From positions 1 to 64,000 of the forward strand of contig JADJCH010000007.1 of the NCBI GenBank assembly GCA_016703325.1: DNA of 64,000 bases, read 5' to 3'. Origin of the DNA: Burkholderiales bacterium (GTDB lineage: Bacteria > Pseudomonadota > Gammaproteobacteria > Burkholderiales > Burkholderiaceae_C). Positions 19,530 to 26,797 of this stretch are shown here, piece after piece (the first letter of the stretch is position 1; every line of letters begins with the position of its first letter). The notes under the pieces were generated by a model. The model worked only from the letters and a program-made list of their open reading frames with translations. It was not told where the DNA came from and did not search any database. A program made the position numbers and the translations under genes.

Positions 19530-19606
19530 TGGCCTGCCCGGAGGGACTCGAACCCCCGACCTGCTGCTTAGAAGGCAGCTGCTCTATCCAGTTGAGCTAC
19601 GGGCAG
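19530..19606 (-). tRNA. tRNA-Arg (anticodon UCU)
   Basis: Read on the minus strand from 19606, the acceptor arm CTGCCCG pairs perfectly with CGGGCAG. The anticodon stem-loop is TGCCTTCTAAGCA with anticodon TCT. The T arm is GGGGGTTCGAGTCCCTC. The discriminator base is G and CCA is encoded. The length is 77 nt. Its 3' end faces the accessory island, as expected for an integration site. Confidence 0.95.
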
Positions 19607-19639
19607 AGGCCCCACCTGGGATGGGATGGGGAAAGGTGG

Positions 19640-19716
19640 TGGTCGGGGTGACACGATTCGAACGTGCGACCCACTGCTCCCAAAGCAGTTGCGCTACCAG
19701 GCTGCGCTACACCCCG
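19640..19716 (-). tRNA. tRNA-Pro (anticodon UGG)
   Basis: On the minus strand from 19716, CGGGGTG pairs with CACCCCG. The D arm is AGCGCAGCCTGGTAGCGC, the anticodon loop contains TTTGGGA (anticodon TGG), and the T loop is TTCGAATC. The discriminator is A with an encoded CCA, and the length is 77 nt. It lies 33 nt upstream of tRNA-Arg and is probably co-transcribed with it. Confidence 0.95.
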
Positions 19717-19773
19717 ACGAAGCTGCGCATTGTAGCGGTTCGGTCAGGCGTCGCCCTCAACTCAACGCTGCCC

Positions 19774-20724
19774 TCAACCCAGCACCGGCAGTTCGGCCCG
19801 GCGCGGCAGGTCCGGGCCACGGCGGGTGCAGGTGATGGCTGCTGCGGTGACGCCGAACTGCAGCACCTGCCGGACCTGCTCGGGGCCGATGTCGGCCAGG
19901 GCCTTCGGGGTCAGGCAGCCGAGTTCGGCCAGCGCCACCAGACAGGCGGCCTGGAAGGTGTCGCCGGCTCCGACGGTGTCCTGCACCTGGACCTGGGGCG
20001 CCGGAACGTCGAAGCGCCGGCCGCCCTTCCAGGCGGTGGCGCCGGACCCACCGCGGGTGAGCATCACCAGGCACACACCCAGCGACAGCCACTCCTCGGC
20101 CTTGGCCTGCGGGTCGACGCCGGGGTAGAGGCGCTCGAAATCCTCGTCGCTGAGCTTGAGGAGGTCGCAGCGGTGTGCCATCCAGTCCACCTGCTGGCGC
20201 CAGACGCCCAGGTCGGGCTCGACGTTCAGGCGCACGTTGGGGTCGTAGGCGATGACGCTGTCGGCACGGCGCTGCTCCACCAGTTGGCGCAGCGTCGCAT
20301 CCACCGGCGGCACCACGCAGGCGTAGGAGCCCAGGTGGATCGCGGCCACCTGCGCCGGCAGGCGCTCCAGGTGCTCTGGCAGCAGCTGTCGGTCGGCCGC
20401 AGCATGGCCGTAGAAGCGGTAGCTGGGCACGCCCTGCGCATCCACCCCCACCAGACTCAGCGTGGTGGGGGCATCGCAGAGCACCAGGGCGTCCTCCGCG
20501 ATGCCTTCCTGGCGGATGCTGCGCAGGATGCGTTCACCCAGAAAATCCCGGGACACACCGCCGAAGAACACCGCCGGCTGACCCATGCGCACCAGGCCCA
20601 TGGCCACATTCAGAGGTGAGCCCCCCACCACCGCATCCAGCGCCAGCCCGGCCGGCGTGGCCCCGTTGTCGAACACGTCCAGCAGCGATTCACCGCAGAC
20701 CACGATGGGAAGTTGAGCAGCCAT
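19774..20724 (-). CDS. PfkB-family sugar kinase, probable fructokinase
   Basis: A 316-residue ribokinase-type kinase. It has the N-terminal sugar site (VVCGESLLDVF and GGSPLNVAMGLVRMG) and the C-terminal ATP/anion motif DTVGAGDTFQAA with the catalytic Asp. The start at 20724 (MAAQLPIVV) places the first strand correctly; an upstream in-frame start would add 13 unneeded residues. It phosphorylates a free sugar after uptake. The divergent frc-like importer makes fructose the likely substrate, giving fructose 6-phosphate, but mannose or another ketose is possible. It probably shares the intergenic operators with the importer. Confidence 0.85.
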   Translation of the reverse strand: MAAQLPIVVCGESLLDVFDNGATPAGLALDAVVGGSPLNVAMGLVRMGQPAVFFGGVSRDFLGERILRSIRQEGIAEDALVLCDAPTTLSLVGVDAQGVPSYRFYGHAAADRQLLPEHLERLPAQVAAIHLGSYACVVPPVDATLRQLVEQRRADSVIAYDPNVRLNVEPDLGVWRQQVDWMAHRCDLLKLSDEDFERLYPGVDPQAKAEEWLSLGVCLVMLTRGGSGATAWKGGRRFDVPAPQVQVQDTVGAGDTFQAACLVALAELGCLTPKALADIGPEQVRQVLQFGVTAAAITCTRRGPDLPRRAELPVLG

Positions 20725-20765
20725 GAGAACTCCGGTACCGATTCGCCCAGCGGGCGACTTCATGC

Positions 20766-20890
20766 GTGAAATTGATTTATCTCAGTCCGAGGCAGCCAGA
20801 CCAGGCGCCTGCGGGAGAAGGAGGAGGGATCGTCTCACAGGAGAGGTTGGAGCATCCTAGGGAAATCACTAAATCACTCATCTTGATTTA
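20766..20890. promoter_or_regulatory. Divergent promoter region with candidate ROK-repressor operators
   Basis: An AT-rich patch lies in GC-rich DNA between the kinase and the importer. AAATCACT is repeated directly at 20863-20870 and 20871-20878. AAATCA at 20871-20876 and TGATTT at 20884-20889 form an inverted repeat with a 7-nt spacer. A related TGATTT lies near 20774. The ROK regulator encoded downstream is the obvious candidate binder. Confidence 0.45.
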
Positions 20891-21017
20891 ATAAGCCGTC
20901 ACGTTAGGATGCCAACCCAGGCAAGGGACAACACGGCCACGCCGTGGCTCCTGCCACCTCCCTCAACAAGAGCATCTCACCCCCACCCATGGCCGCCCTG
21001 CGGCCCAGGAGACTCGT

Positions 21018-22004
21018 ATGAAGCGTCTGACCGCCGTCTGCCTTGCCACCGCTGCCCTGTGTGTGGGCATGCATGCTCATGCCGCCGAGCCGGTGATCGG
21101 CCTGATCACCAAGACCGAAACCAACCCCTTCTTCGTGAAGATGAAGGAAGGCGCCCAGGCCGAAGCCAAGAAGCTCGGCGCCAAGCTGATGACCGCCTCG
21201 GGCAAGAAGGACGGTGACACCGCCGCGCAGATCACCGCGATCGAGAACATGGTCACCGCGGGTGCCAAGACCCTCCTGATCACCTCCAGCGGCGACGCCA
21301 TCCTGCCGGCGGTGAAGAAGGCCCAGGCCAAGGGCGTGCAGGTGATCGCGCTGGACAGCCCCTTCGAAGGTGCGGACGCCCTGTTCGCCACCGACAACTA
21401 CAAGGCCGGCATCCTGATCGGCCAGTACGCCAAGGCTGCGCTGGGCAGCAAGCCGGCCAAGATCGCGATGCTTGACCTGTTCCCCGGCCACCCGGTGGGT
21501 GCGCAGCGGCACAACGGCTTCATGACCGGATTCGGCCTGAAGGCCCACGACGCCAAGAGCAATGAGCTGTCGGCCACCCCGGAGACGGTCTGCGCCGGTG
21601 ACACCGACGGCAACCAGGCCAAGGGCCAGACCGCGATGGAGAACTGCCTCCAGAAGAACCCGGACATCAACGTCGTCTACACCATCAATGAGCCGGCCGC
21701 CGCAGGTGCCTACAACGCGCTCAAGAAGGCCGGCAAGGACAAGGGCGTGATCATCGTATCGGTGGACGGCGGCTGCGCCGGTGTGGCCGATGTGGGCAAG
21801 GGCGTGATCGCCGCAACCTCGCAGCAGTACCCGCTGAAGATGGCCGCGATGGGTGTGGCCGCCGGTGTCGAGTACGCCAAGGGCGGCAAGAAGGCCAGCG
21901 GCTATGTGGACACCGGCGTGACGCTGATCGCCAAAAACGCGGTGGCCGGCGTGGACAGCAAGGACGTGCAGACCGGCACCGACCTGTGCTGGGGCAAGAA
22001 GTGA
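21018..22004 (+). CDS. frcB: Sugar ABC transporter, periplasmic binding protein (FrcB-like)
   Basis: A 328-residue type 1 periplasmic binding protein. A signal peptide (LTAVCLATAALCVGMHAHAA, residues 4-23) is followed by the mature start AEPVIGLITKTETNPFFVKM, typical of ribose/fructose binding proteins (Peripla_BP_4). It collects the sugar and delivers it to the membrane permease. It is the first and presumably most expressed gene of a rightward operon, with permease and ATPase following. Fructose specificity is inferred from similarity to FrcB-type proteins and the divergent kinase; the ligand pocket cannot be checked by eye. Confidence 0.85.
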   Translation: MKRLTAVCLATAALCVGMHAHAAEPVIGLITKTETNPFFVKMKEGAQAEAKKLGAKLMTASGKKDGDTAAQITAIENMVTAGAKTLLITSSGDAILPAVKKAQAKGVQVIALDSPFEGADALFATDNYKAGILIGQYAKAALGSKPAKIAMLDLFPGHPVGAQRHNGFMTGFGLKAHDAKSNELSATPETVCAGDTDGNQAKGQTAMENCLQKNPDINVVYTINEPAAAGAYNALKKAGKDKGVIIVSVDGGCAGVADVGKGVIAATSQQYPLKMAAMGVAAGVEYAKGGKKASGYVDTGVTLIAKNAVAGVDSKDVQTGTDLCWGKK

Positions 22005-22051
22005 TGCCGGCGCAGCCCTGATCGCCCAGGCTCCGTACCGAGGACTCACCG

Positions 22052-23011
22052 ATGAGCACCGTCAAAGACCGTCTGCCGCCGCTGTCACAGCTGGGCCCCT
22101 TTATCGCGCTGGCGGTGGCCTGCACGGTGTTCGGCCTGACCACCGAAAACTTCTTCACCGCCGCCAACTTCTCGCTGATCCTGCAGCAGGTGATGGTGGT
22201 GGGCGTGATCGCGATCGGCCAGACGCTGATCGTGCTGACGGCGGGCATCGACCTGTCCTGCGGCATGCTGATGGCGCTGGGCAGCATCGTGATGACCAAG
22301 GTGGCTCAGGACTTCGGCCTGCCCACACCGCTGGCCATCCTGCTGGGCATCGGTGCAACCACGCTGTTCGGCCTGCTCAACGGGCTGCTGGTCACCCGCA
22401 TCAAGCTGCCGCCCTTCATCGTCACGCTGGGCACGATGAACGTCGCCTTCGCGATCACGCAGCTGTACTCGTCGGCGCAGACCGTGACCGAGGTACCGGA
22501 AGGCATGACCTGGCTGGGCAACACCTTCGAGCTGGCCGGCAACCCGGTGGCCTACGGCGTGGTGCTGATGGTGGCGCTGTACCTGGCCACCTGGTTCTGG
22601 CTGCGCGATACCGCCTCTGGCCGACACGTCTATGCGGTGGGCAACAACCCCGAGGCGACGCGGCTGATCGGCATCCCCACCGACCGGGTGCTGCTGGGCG
22701 TCTATGTGCTGGCTGGCCTGTTCTACGGCATTGCCTCGCTGTTGAGCGTGGCGCGCACCGGGGTAGGCGACCCGAACGGCGGGCAGACCGAGAACCTCGA
22801 TGCGATCACCGCTGTGGTGCTGGGCGGCACCAGCCTGTTCGGCGGGCGCGGCGTGGTGCTGGGCACGCTGGCCGGCGCGATCGTGGTGGGCGTGCTGCGC
22901 AACGGGCTGACCCTGATGGGGGTGTCGTCGGTGTACCAGGTGCTGATCACCGGCATCCTGGTCATCGTCGCCGTCACCGTGGACCAACTGTCTCGCAAGG
23001 GAGGTCGCTGA
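22052..23011 (+). CDS. frcC: Sugar ABC transporter, permease (FrcC-like)
   Basis: A 319-residue inner-membrane protein with about eight to ten hydrophobic segments. It has the branched-chain/ribose permease-family motif VLTAGIDLSCGMLMALGSIV near residue 65 and LGGTSLFGGRGVVLGTLAGA near 260. It forms the channel of the importer. It lies 47 bp after the binding protein and 2 bp before the ATPase gene. Confidence 0.88.
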   Translation: MSTVKDRLPPLSQLGPFIALAVACTVFGLTTENFFTAANFSLILQQVMVVGVIAIGQTLIVLTAGIDLSCGMLMALGSIVMTKVAQDFGLPTPLAILLGIGATTLFGLLNGLLVTRIKLPPFIVTLGTMNVAFAITQLYSSAQTVTEVPEGMTWLGNTFELAGNPVAYGVVLMVALYLATWFWLRDTASGRHVYAVGNNPEATRLIGIPTDRVLLGVYVLAGLFYGIASLLSVARTGVGDPNGGQTENLDAITAVVLGGTSLFGGRGVVLGTLAGAIVVGVLRNGLTLMGVSSVYQVLITGILVIVAVTVDQLSRKGGR

Positions 23012-23013
23012 TC

Positions 23014-23802
23014 ATGGCCGCTCCTCAGATCGTGATGCAGGCCCGGGGCCTGGTGAAACGTTATGGCCAGGTCACCGCATTGGACGGGGCCGACTTCGAG
23101 CTGCGTGCCGGCGAAATCCTGGCGGTGATCGGCGACAACGGTGCAGGCAAGTCCAGCCTGATCAAGGCACTGTCGGGTGCCACGATTCCGGACGAGGGCG
23201 AGATCCTGCTCGACGGCCGGCCGGTGCACTTTCGCAACCCGATGGAGGCCCGCCGGGAGGGCATCGAGTGCTGCTACCAGGACCTGGCGGTGGCCCCGGC
23301 GATGACCATCGCCGAGAACCTCTTCCTCGGCCGCGAGCTGCGGCGCGAAGGGGTGCTGGGCAACCTGCTGCGCATGCTGGACAAGAAGAAGATGCTGGAA
23401 ATCGCGGTGGAGCGCATGGCCGACCTGAAGGTGGGCATCCGTTCGATGACCCAGGCGGTGGAGACCCTGTCAGGCGGACAACGCCAGTGCGTGGCGGTGG
23501 CCCGCGCCGCTGCATTCGCCCGCCACGTGGTGATCCTGGACGAGCCCACCGCCGCGCTCGGTGTCAAGGAGGGCAACATGGTGCTGGAACTGATCCGCCG
23601 GGTGCGCGACAAGGGGCTGCCGGTGATCCTGATCTCGCACAACATGCCGCATGTCTTCGAGATTGCCGACCGCATCCACGTGGCCCGCCTGGGCCGGCGT
23701 GCCGCGGTGCTGAACCCGAAGAGGATCAGCATGAGCGACACCGTGGCGGTGATGACCGGGGCCATGAAGCCCGAGGACATCCCGGCCGACTGTCTGGCTT
23801 GA
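23014..23802 (+). CDS. frcA: Sugar ABC transporter, ATP-binding protein (FrcA-like)
   Basis: A 262-residue ABC ATPase. Walker A is GDNGAGKSS near residue 44, the Q-loop is in CCYQDLAV near 88, the signature LSGGQRQCVAVARA is near 150, and Walker B VVILDEPTAALG is near 170. The switch His is in ISHNMPHVFE. At 262 residues it is a single-domain ATPase, as in FrcA, unlike the double RbsA/MglA ATPases of most sugar importers of this type. This supports the frc assignment. Confidence 0.88.
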   Translation: MAAPQIVMQARGLVKRYGQVTALDGADFELRAGEILAVIGDNGAGKSSLIKALSGATIPDEGEILLDGRPVHFRNPMEARREGIECCYQDLAVAPAMTIAENLFLGRELRREGVLGNLLRMLDKKKMLEIAVERMADLKVGIRSMTQAVETLSGGQRQCVAVARAAAFARHVVILDEPTAALGVKEGNMVLELIRRVRDKGLPVILISHNMPHVFEIADRIHVARLGRRAAVLNPKRISMSDTVAVMTGAMKPEDIPADCLA

Positions 23803-23846
23803 AATGAACCACCCCCGAAGCGGCTTCGCCGCCACAGAGAACTGAC

Positions 23847-24317
23847 ATGCTCAAGGGCATTGACCCCCTCCTCACGCCGGATCTGCTGAAGGTGCTGGCC
23901 GAGATGGGCCATGGCGACGAGATCGTCATCGCCGACGCCAACTTCACCGCGGCCAGCCTGGCGCGGCGTGCCGCCATGGCACCGCTGCCGGTCATCGCCC
24001 TGCCCGGCGCGGATGTGCGCCGCACCGTCGCGGCCGTCCTGAGCCTGCTGCCGCTGGACGCCTCGGTTGCGCAGCCGGTGGCCTACATGCAGGTCTGCGA
24101 CACGCCGGTGGGCTACCGCAGCCGGCTGCAGCGCGACGTGATCGCTGCCCTGCAGGCCGACGGACAGGTGACGCCCGAACGCTGCGAGGCCATGGAACGC
24201 TTCGCCTTCTATGATCGCGTCCGGCAGGCTTTTGCCATCGTGCACACCGGCGATCCGCAGCCCTATGGCAACTTCCTGCTGCGCAAGGGTGTGATCGCCG
24301 AAGCCCTGGCTGCATGA
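23847..24317 (+). CDS. RbsD/FucU family sugar mutarotase-like protein
   Basis: A 156-residue protein of the RbsD/FucU family, which interconverts sugar anomers (pyranose/furanose or alpha/beta) so that kinases receive the right form. Family marks are the N-terminal MLKGIDPLLTPDLLKVLAEMGHGDEIV with the conserved MGHGD (His about residue 22), AVVL-like core strands, and the C-terminal PYGNFLLRKGV. The length matches FucU (about 140-150). It sits inside the sugar-import operon, 44 bp after the ATPase. FucU-type is more likely than RbsD on length, but the actual sugar is unknown. Confidence 0.8.
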   Translation: MLKGIDPLLTPDLLKVLAEMGHGDEIVIADANFTAASLARRAAMAPLPVIALPGADVRRTVAAVLSLLPLDASVAQPVAYMQVCDTPVGYRSRLQRDVIAALQADGQVTPERCEAMERFAFYDRVRQAFAIVHTGDPQPYGNFLLRKGVIAEALAA

Positions 24318-24372
24318 ACCCCGGTGAACACCACCGGCCTGTCCCACCCAGAGCATCGGCCGGCCCCGCAAC

Positions 24373-25647
24373 GTGACCTACGAGAGCGCCCCTTCTGCGA
24401 CCGAACCCGCCTCCTCCCGGCCCGGTGAGGCCGGGCGCGGCCAGCTGCGACCGCGCGGCTCCAACCATGTCGGCATGCGGCAGTACAACGAGCGGGTGCT
24501 GCTGCAGGCCATTCGCCTGCACGGCGAGCTGCCCAAGGCCGAGCTGGCACGGCTGACGCACCTGAGCAACCAGACAGTGTCGATGATCGTCAACGCCCTG
24601 CTTGAGGACGGACTGGTGGTCAAACGCGAACCGCTGCGGGGGCGCATCGGCCAGCCTTCGGTGCCGATCGCGCTGAACCCGGACGGCGCCTACGCCCTGG
24701 GCGTGAAAGTCGGCCGTCGCAGCATGGACCTGCTGCTGATCGACTTCACCGGCCAGGTGCGCCAGCGCAGCAGCGTGCGCTACGACTTCCCGGACCCGGA
24801 CAGCCTCTTCGATCAGCTGCGCGGCATGACGCAGCGCTGCATCGCCAGCCTGGGTTCGCGCGCCGAACGTCTCTGCGGCGTTGGCGTGGCCGCACCGCTG
24901 TCGATGGGCGGCTGGCAGAACCTTCTCGGGGTGGCGGCCGAGCTGTCGCAGCGCTGGAACGAGGTGGACCTGCGCGAGCGGGTGGCCGCCGTGGTGGACC
25001 TGCCGGTGCACCTGGTCAAGGACACCGCTGCGGCCACGGTGGCTGAGCTGGTGGCCGGGCGCGGACGCAGCATGGAGAGTTTCCTGTACTGCTTCGTCGA
25101 CACCTTCGTCGGCGGCGGGCTGGTGCTGGACAGCCACCTGGTGCCCGGTGCCGGCGGCAATGCGGGGGCGGTGGGCTCCATGCCGCTGCACAACGCCGAC
25201 GGCAAGTCCCTGCCGCCGCAGGTGCTCAGCGCCGCGTCGCTCATCGGCCTGCAACGGCTGTACGAAGCCGCCGGGCTGGACCCCGATGCGGCCGTGGACG
25301 ATCGCTCGCTGGAGCCGCCCTGGGCCACCCACACCCGGGTCTGGCTGCGCACCGCCGCCAACGCGCTGGCCTTCGCGGTGGTCAACGGCGCCTGCCTGCT
25401 GGACGTGGGCGACGTGGTGATCGACGGTGTGCTCAGCCGCGACCTGCTCTCCCGGCTGATCGCCCACCTGGAGGAAGCGTTGGACGAACACTGCTGGGAG
25501 GGTGTCACCCGCCCGGCGGTGCGGCCCGGCACCATCGGTGCGGATGCGAGGGCGCTGGGCGGTGCTCTGTTGCCCCTGTACGCCCAGTTTGCGCCGGATC
25601 CGGAGGTGTTCCTGAAGGTGCAGACCGGGCGCCGACCGGGGTTGTGA
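24373..25647 (+). CDS. ROK-family transcriptional regulator
   Basis: A 424-residue protein with an N-terminal winged helix (GSNHVGMRQYNERVLLQAIR, then LTHLSNQTVSMIVNALLEDGLV, residues 29-80) and a C-terminal ROK sugar-kinase-like domain (GVGVAAPL, then DTAAATVAELVAG and GGGLVLD). A GTG start is used because the helix-turn-helix needs the region before the first internal ATG. It closes the sugar operon and probably represses it in the absence of the sugar, acting at the AAATCA/TGATTT sites upstream of the binding protein. The classical ROK zinc motif is not obvious. Confidence 0.85.
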   Translation: MTYESAPSATEPASSRPGEAGRGQLRPRGSNHVGMRQYNERVLLQAIRLHGELPKAELARLTHLSNQTVSMIVNALLEDGLVVKREPLRGRIGQPSVPIALNPDGAYALGVKVGRRSMDLLLIDFTGQVRQRSSVRYDFPDPDSLFDQLRGMTQRCIASLGSRAERLCGVGVAAPLSMGGWQNLLGVAAELSQRWNEVDLRERVAAVVDLPVHLVKDTAAATVAELVAGRGRSMESFLYCFVDTFVGGGLVLDSHLVPGAGGNAGAVGSMPLHNADGKSLPPQVLSAASLIGLQRLYEAAGLDPDAAVDDRSLEPPWATHTRVWLRTAANALAFAVVNGACLLDVGDVVIDGVLSRDLLSRLIAHLEEALDEHCWEGVTRPAVRPGTIGADARALGGALLPLYAQFAPDPEVFLKVQTGRRPGL

Positions 25648-25741
25648 CAGGGCACCGGGCGGCGGCTCAAGTTCATGAATCGGCCTCCGAAATCAGGCTG
25701 AACCACCTGCAGCGCGCCCCTCAGAGCCTCGGAATACGGAC

Positions 25742-26341
25742 ATGTCATTGACCGCCTCCCCCGCCAACAACGACACCTACCAACAACTTGGCGGCATCGT
25801 CCGGCAACTGCACGATGCCTTGCAGTCCCTCGGCTACGACCATGCGATCCGCAGGATTGCCAATGAGATTCCGGATGCCCGCGACCGCCTGGCCTATGTG
25901 GGCGGCATGACCGAAGCGGCGGCCAACAAGGTGTTGAACCTGGTGGATGCCGCCTCACCGGCCTGTGACGAGGTGGAGTCCCGAGCCGACGCACTGACCA
26001 GCAGCCTGCAGGCTGAACTCCAGGGAGCGCACCCCGCCCACCCTCTGCTGCAGGAGTGCACCAGCTTCACCCAACGTGTGAGTTCGTTTGCCGAGACGCA
26101 GCGCAGTGCGTTGACCGACATCATGATGGCGCAGGACTTCCAGGACCTGTCCGGCCAGGTCATCGGCAAGGTGATCGACATCATCAGCCGCACGGAACAG
26201 CAACTGGTTGATCTGCTGGTGCACAGCGCACCGCAGGAAGTTCAGCCCGAAGTCAGTGCAGAACTCGCCGGCCCGCAGGTGCCCGACAAAGCGCTGCAAC
26301 AGGACGACGTGGACGACCTGCTGGCATCGCTGGGGTTCTGA
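25742..26341 (+). CDS. cheZ: CheZ, CheY-P phosphatase
   Basis: A 199-residue CheZ. The long helical core contains MAQDFQDLSGQVIGKV, whose D135 and Q139 correspond to the catalytic pair D143/Q147 of Escherichia coli CheZ. The C-terminus ends DDVDDLLASLGF, the CheY-binding amphipathic helix. It removes phosphate from CheY and so ends tumble signals in flagellar chemotaxis. No other chemotaxis gene is adjacent in this window, so this is a stand-alone cheZ. It runs convergent with the small membrane protein that follows. Confidence 0.92.
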   Translation: MSLTASPANNDTYQQLGGIVRQLHDALQSLGYDHAIRRIANEIPDARDRLAYVGGMTEAAANKVLNLVDAASPACDEVESRADALTSSLQAELQGAHPAHPLLQECTSFTQRVSSFAETQRSALTDIMMAQDFQDLSGQVIGKVIDIISRTEQQLVDLLVHSAPQEVQPEVSAELAGPQVPDKALQQDDVDDLLASLGF

Positions 26342-26371
26342 CGCCCGCTCAAGGCGGCAGGCTCGTCCAAC

Positions 26372-26620
26372 TCAGGCGGCCCCCTTGAGCTTGCCGACGA
26401 CGAAGAGCAGCACCACCGCACCGAGCAGCGATGCGATGAATCCCACTGGCGCGCCCGGCGCGTACCAACCGACTTGGGCGCCCACCCAGCCCGCCAGGAA
26501 CGAGCCCGCAATGCCCAGCAGCGCCGTCATGATGATGCCCATCGACTGCGCGCCCGGCAGCACCCAACGTGCCAGAACACCCACCACGAACCCAACGATT
26601 GCCATCCAGACCAGATGCAT
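26372..26620 (-). CDS. GlsB/YeaQ/YmgE-family small membrane protein
   Basis: An 82-residue protein with three hydrophobic segments rich in Gly: VWMAIVGFVVGVLARWVLP, IIMTALLGIAGSFLAGWVG and IASLLGAVVLLFVVG. This is the transglycosylase-associated protein pattern. The start at 26620 (MHLVWMAI) fits the family; a longer frame upstream adds an unlikely Arg-rich stretch. Members are often stress-induced, and their biochemical role is unknown. Confidence 0.85.
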   Translation of the reverse strand: MHLVWMAIVGFVVGVLARWVLPGAQSMGIIMTALLGIAGSFLAGWVGAQVGWYAPGAPVGFIASLLGAVVLLFVVGKLKGAA

Positions 26621-26797
26621 TGCGCGCTCCTCATGAACCCTGCCCGATCGGCAGCGGTTCATCGTAGGCCGAGTGCGTGACATTTGTCACGACCTGGCGC
26701 AGCCGACCGTACCTTCGGCACTCGGCGGGCAGCAGCGTCGCTCAGTGGCCACAAACCTGCGCGTGCCATCGAGTGCAGGCTTGGGTCCGCCTGCAAC

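Noticed and set aside
19530..19716. Direct repeat of the tRNA-Arg 3' end as an att site inside the window
   Set aside because: No second copy of the tRNA-Arg end was recognised in positions 1-19,500; the other end may be outside the window.
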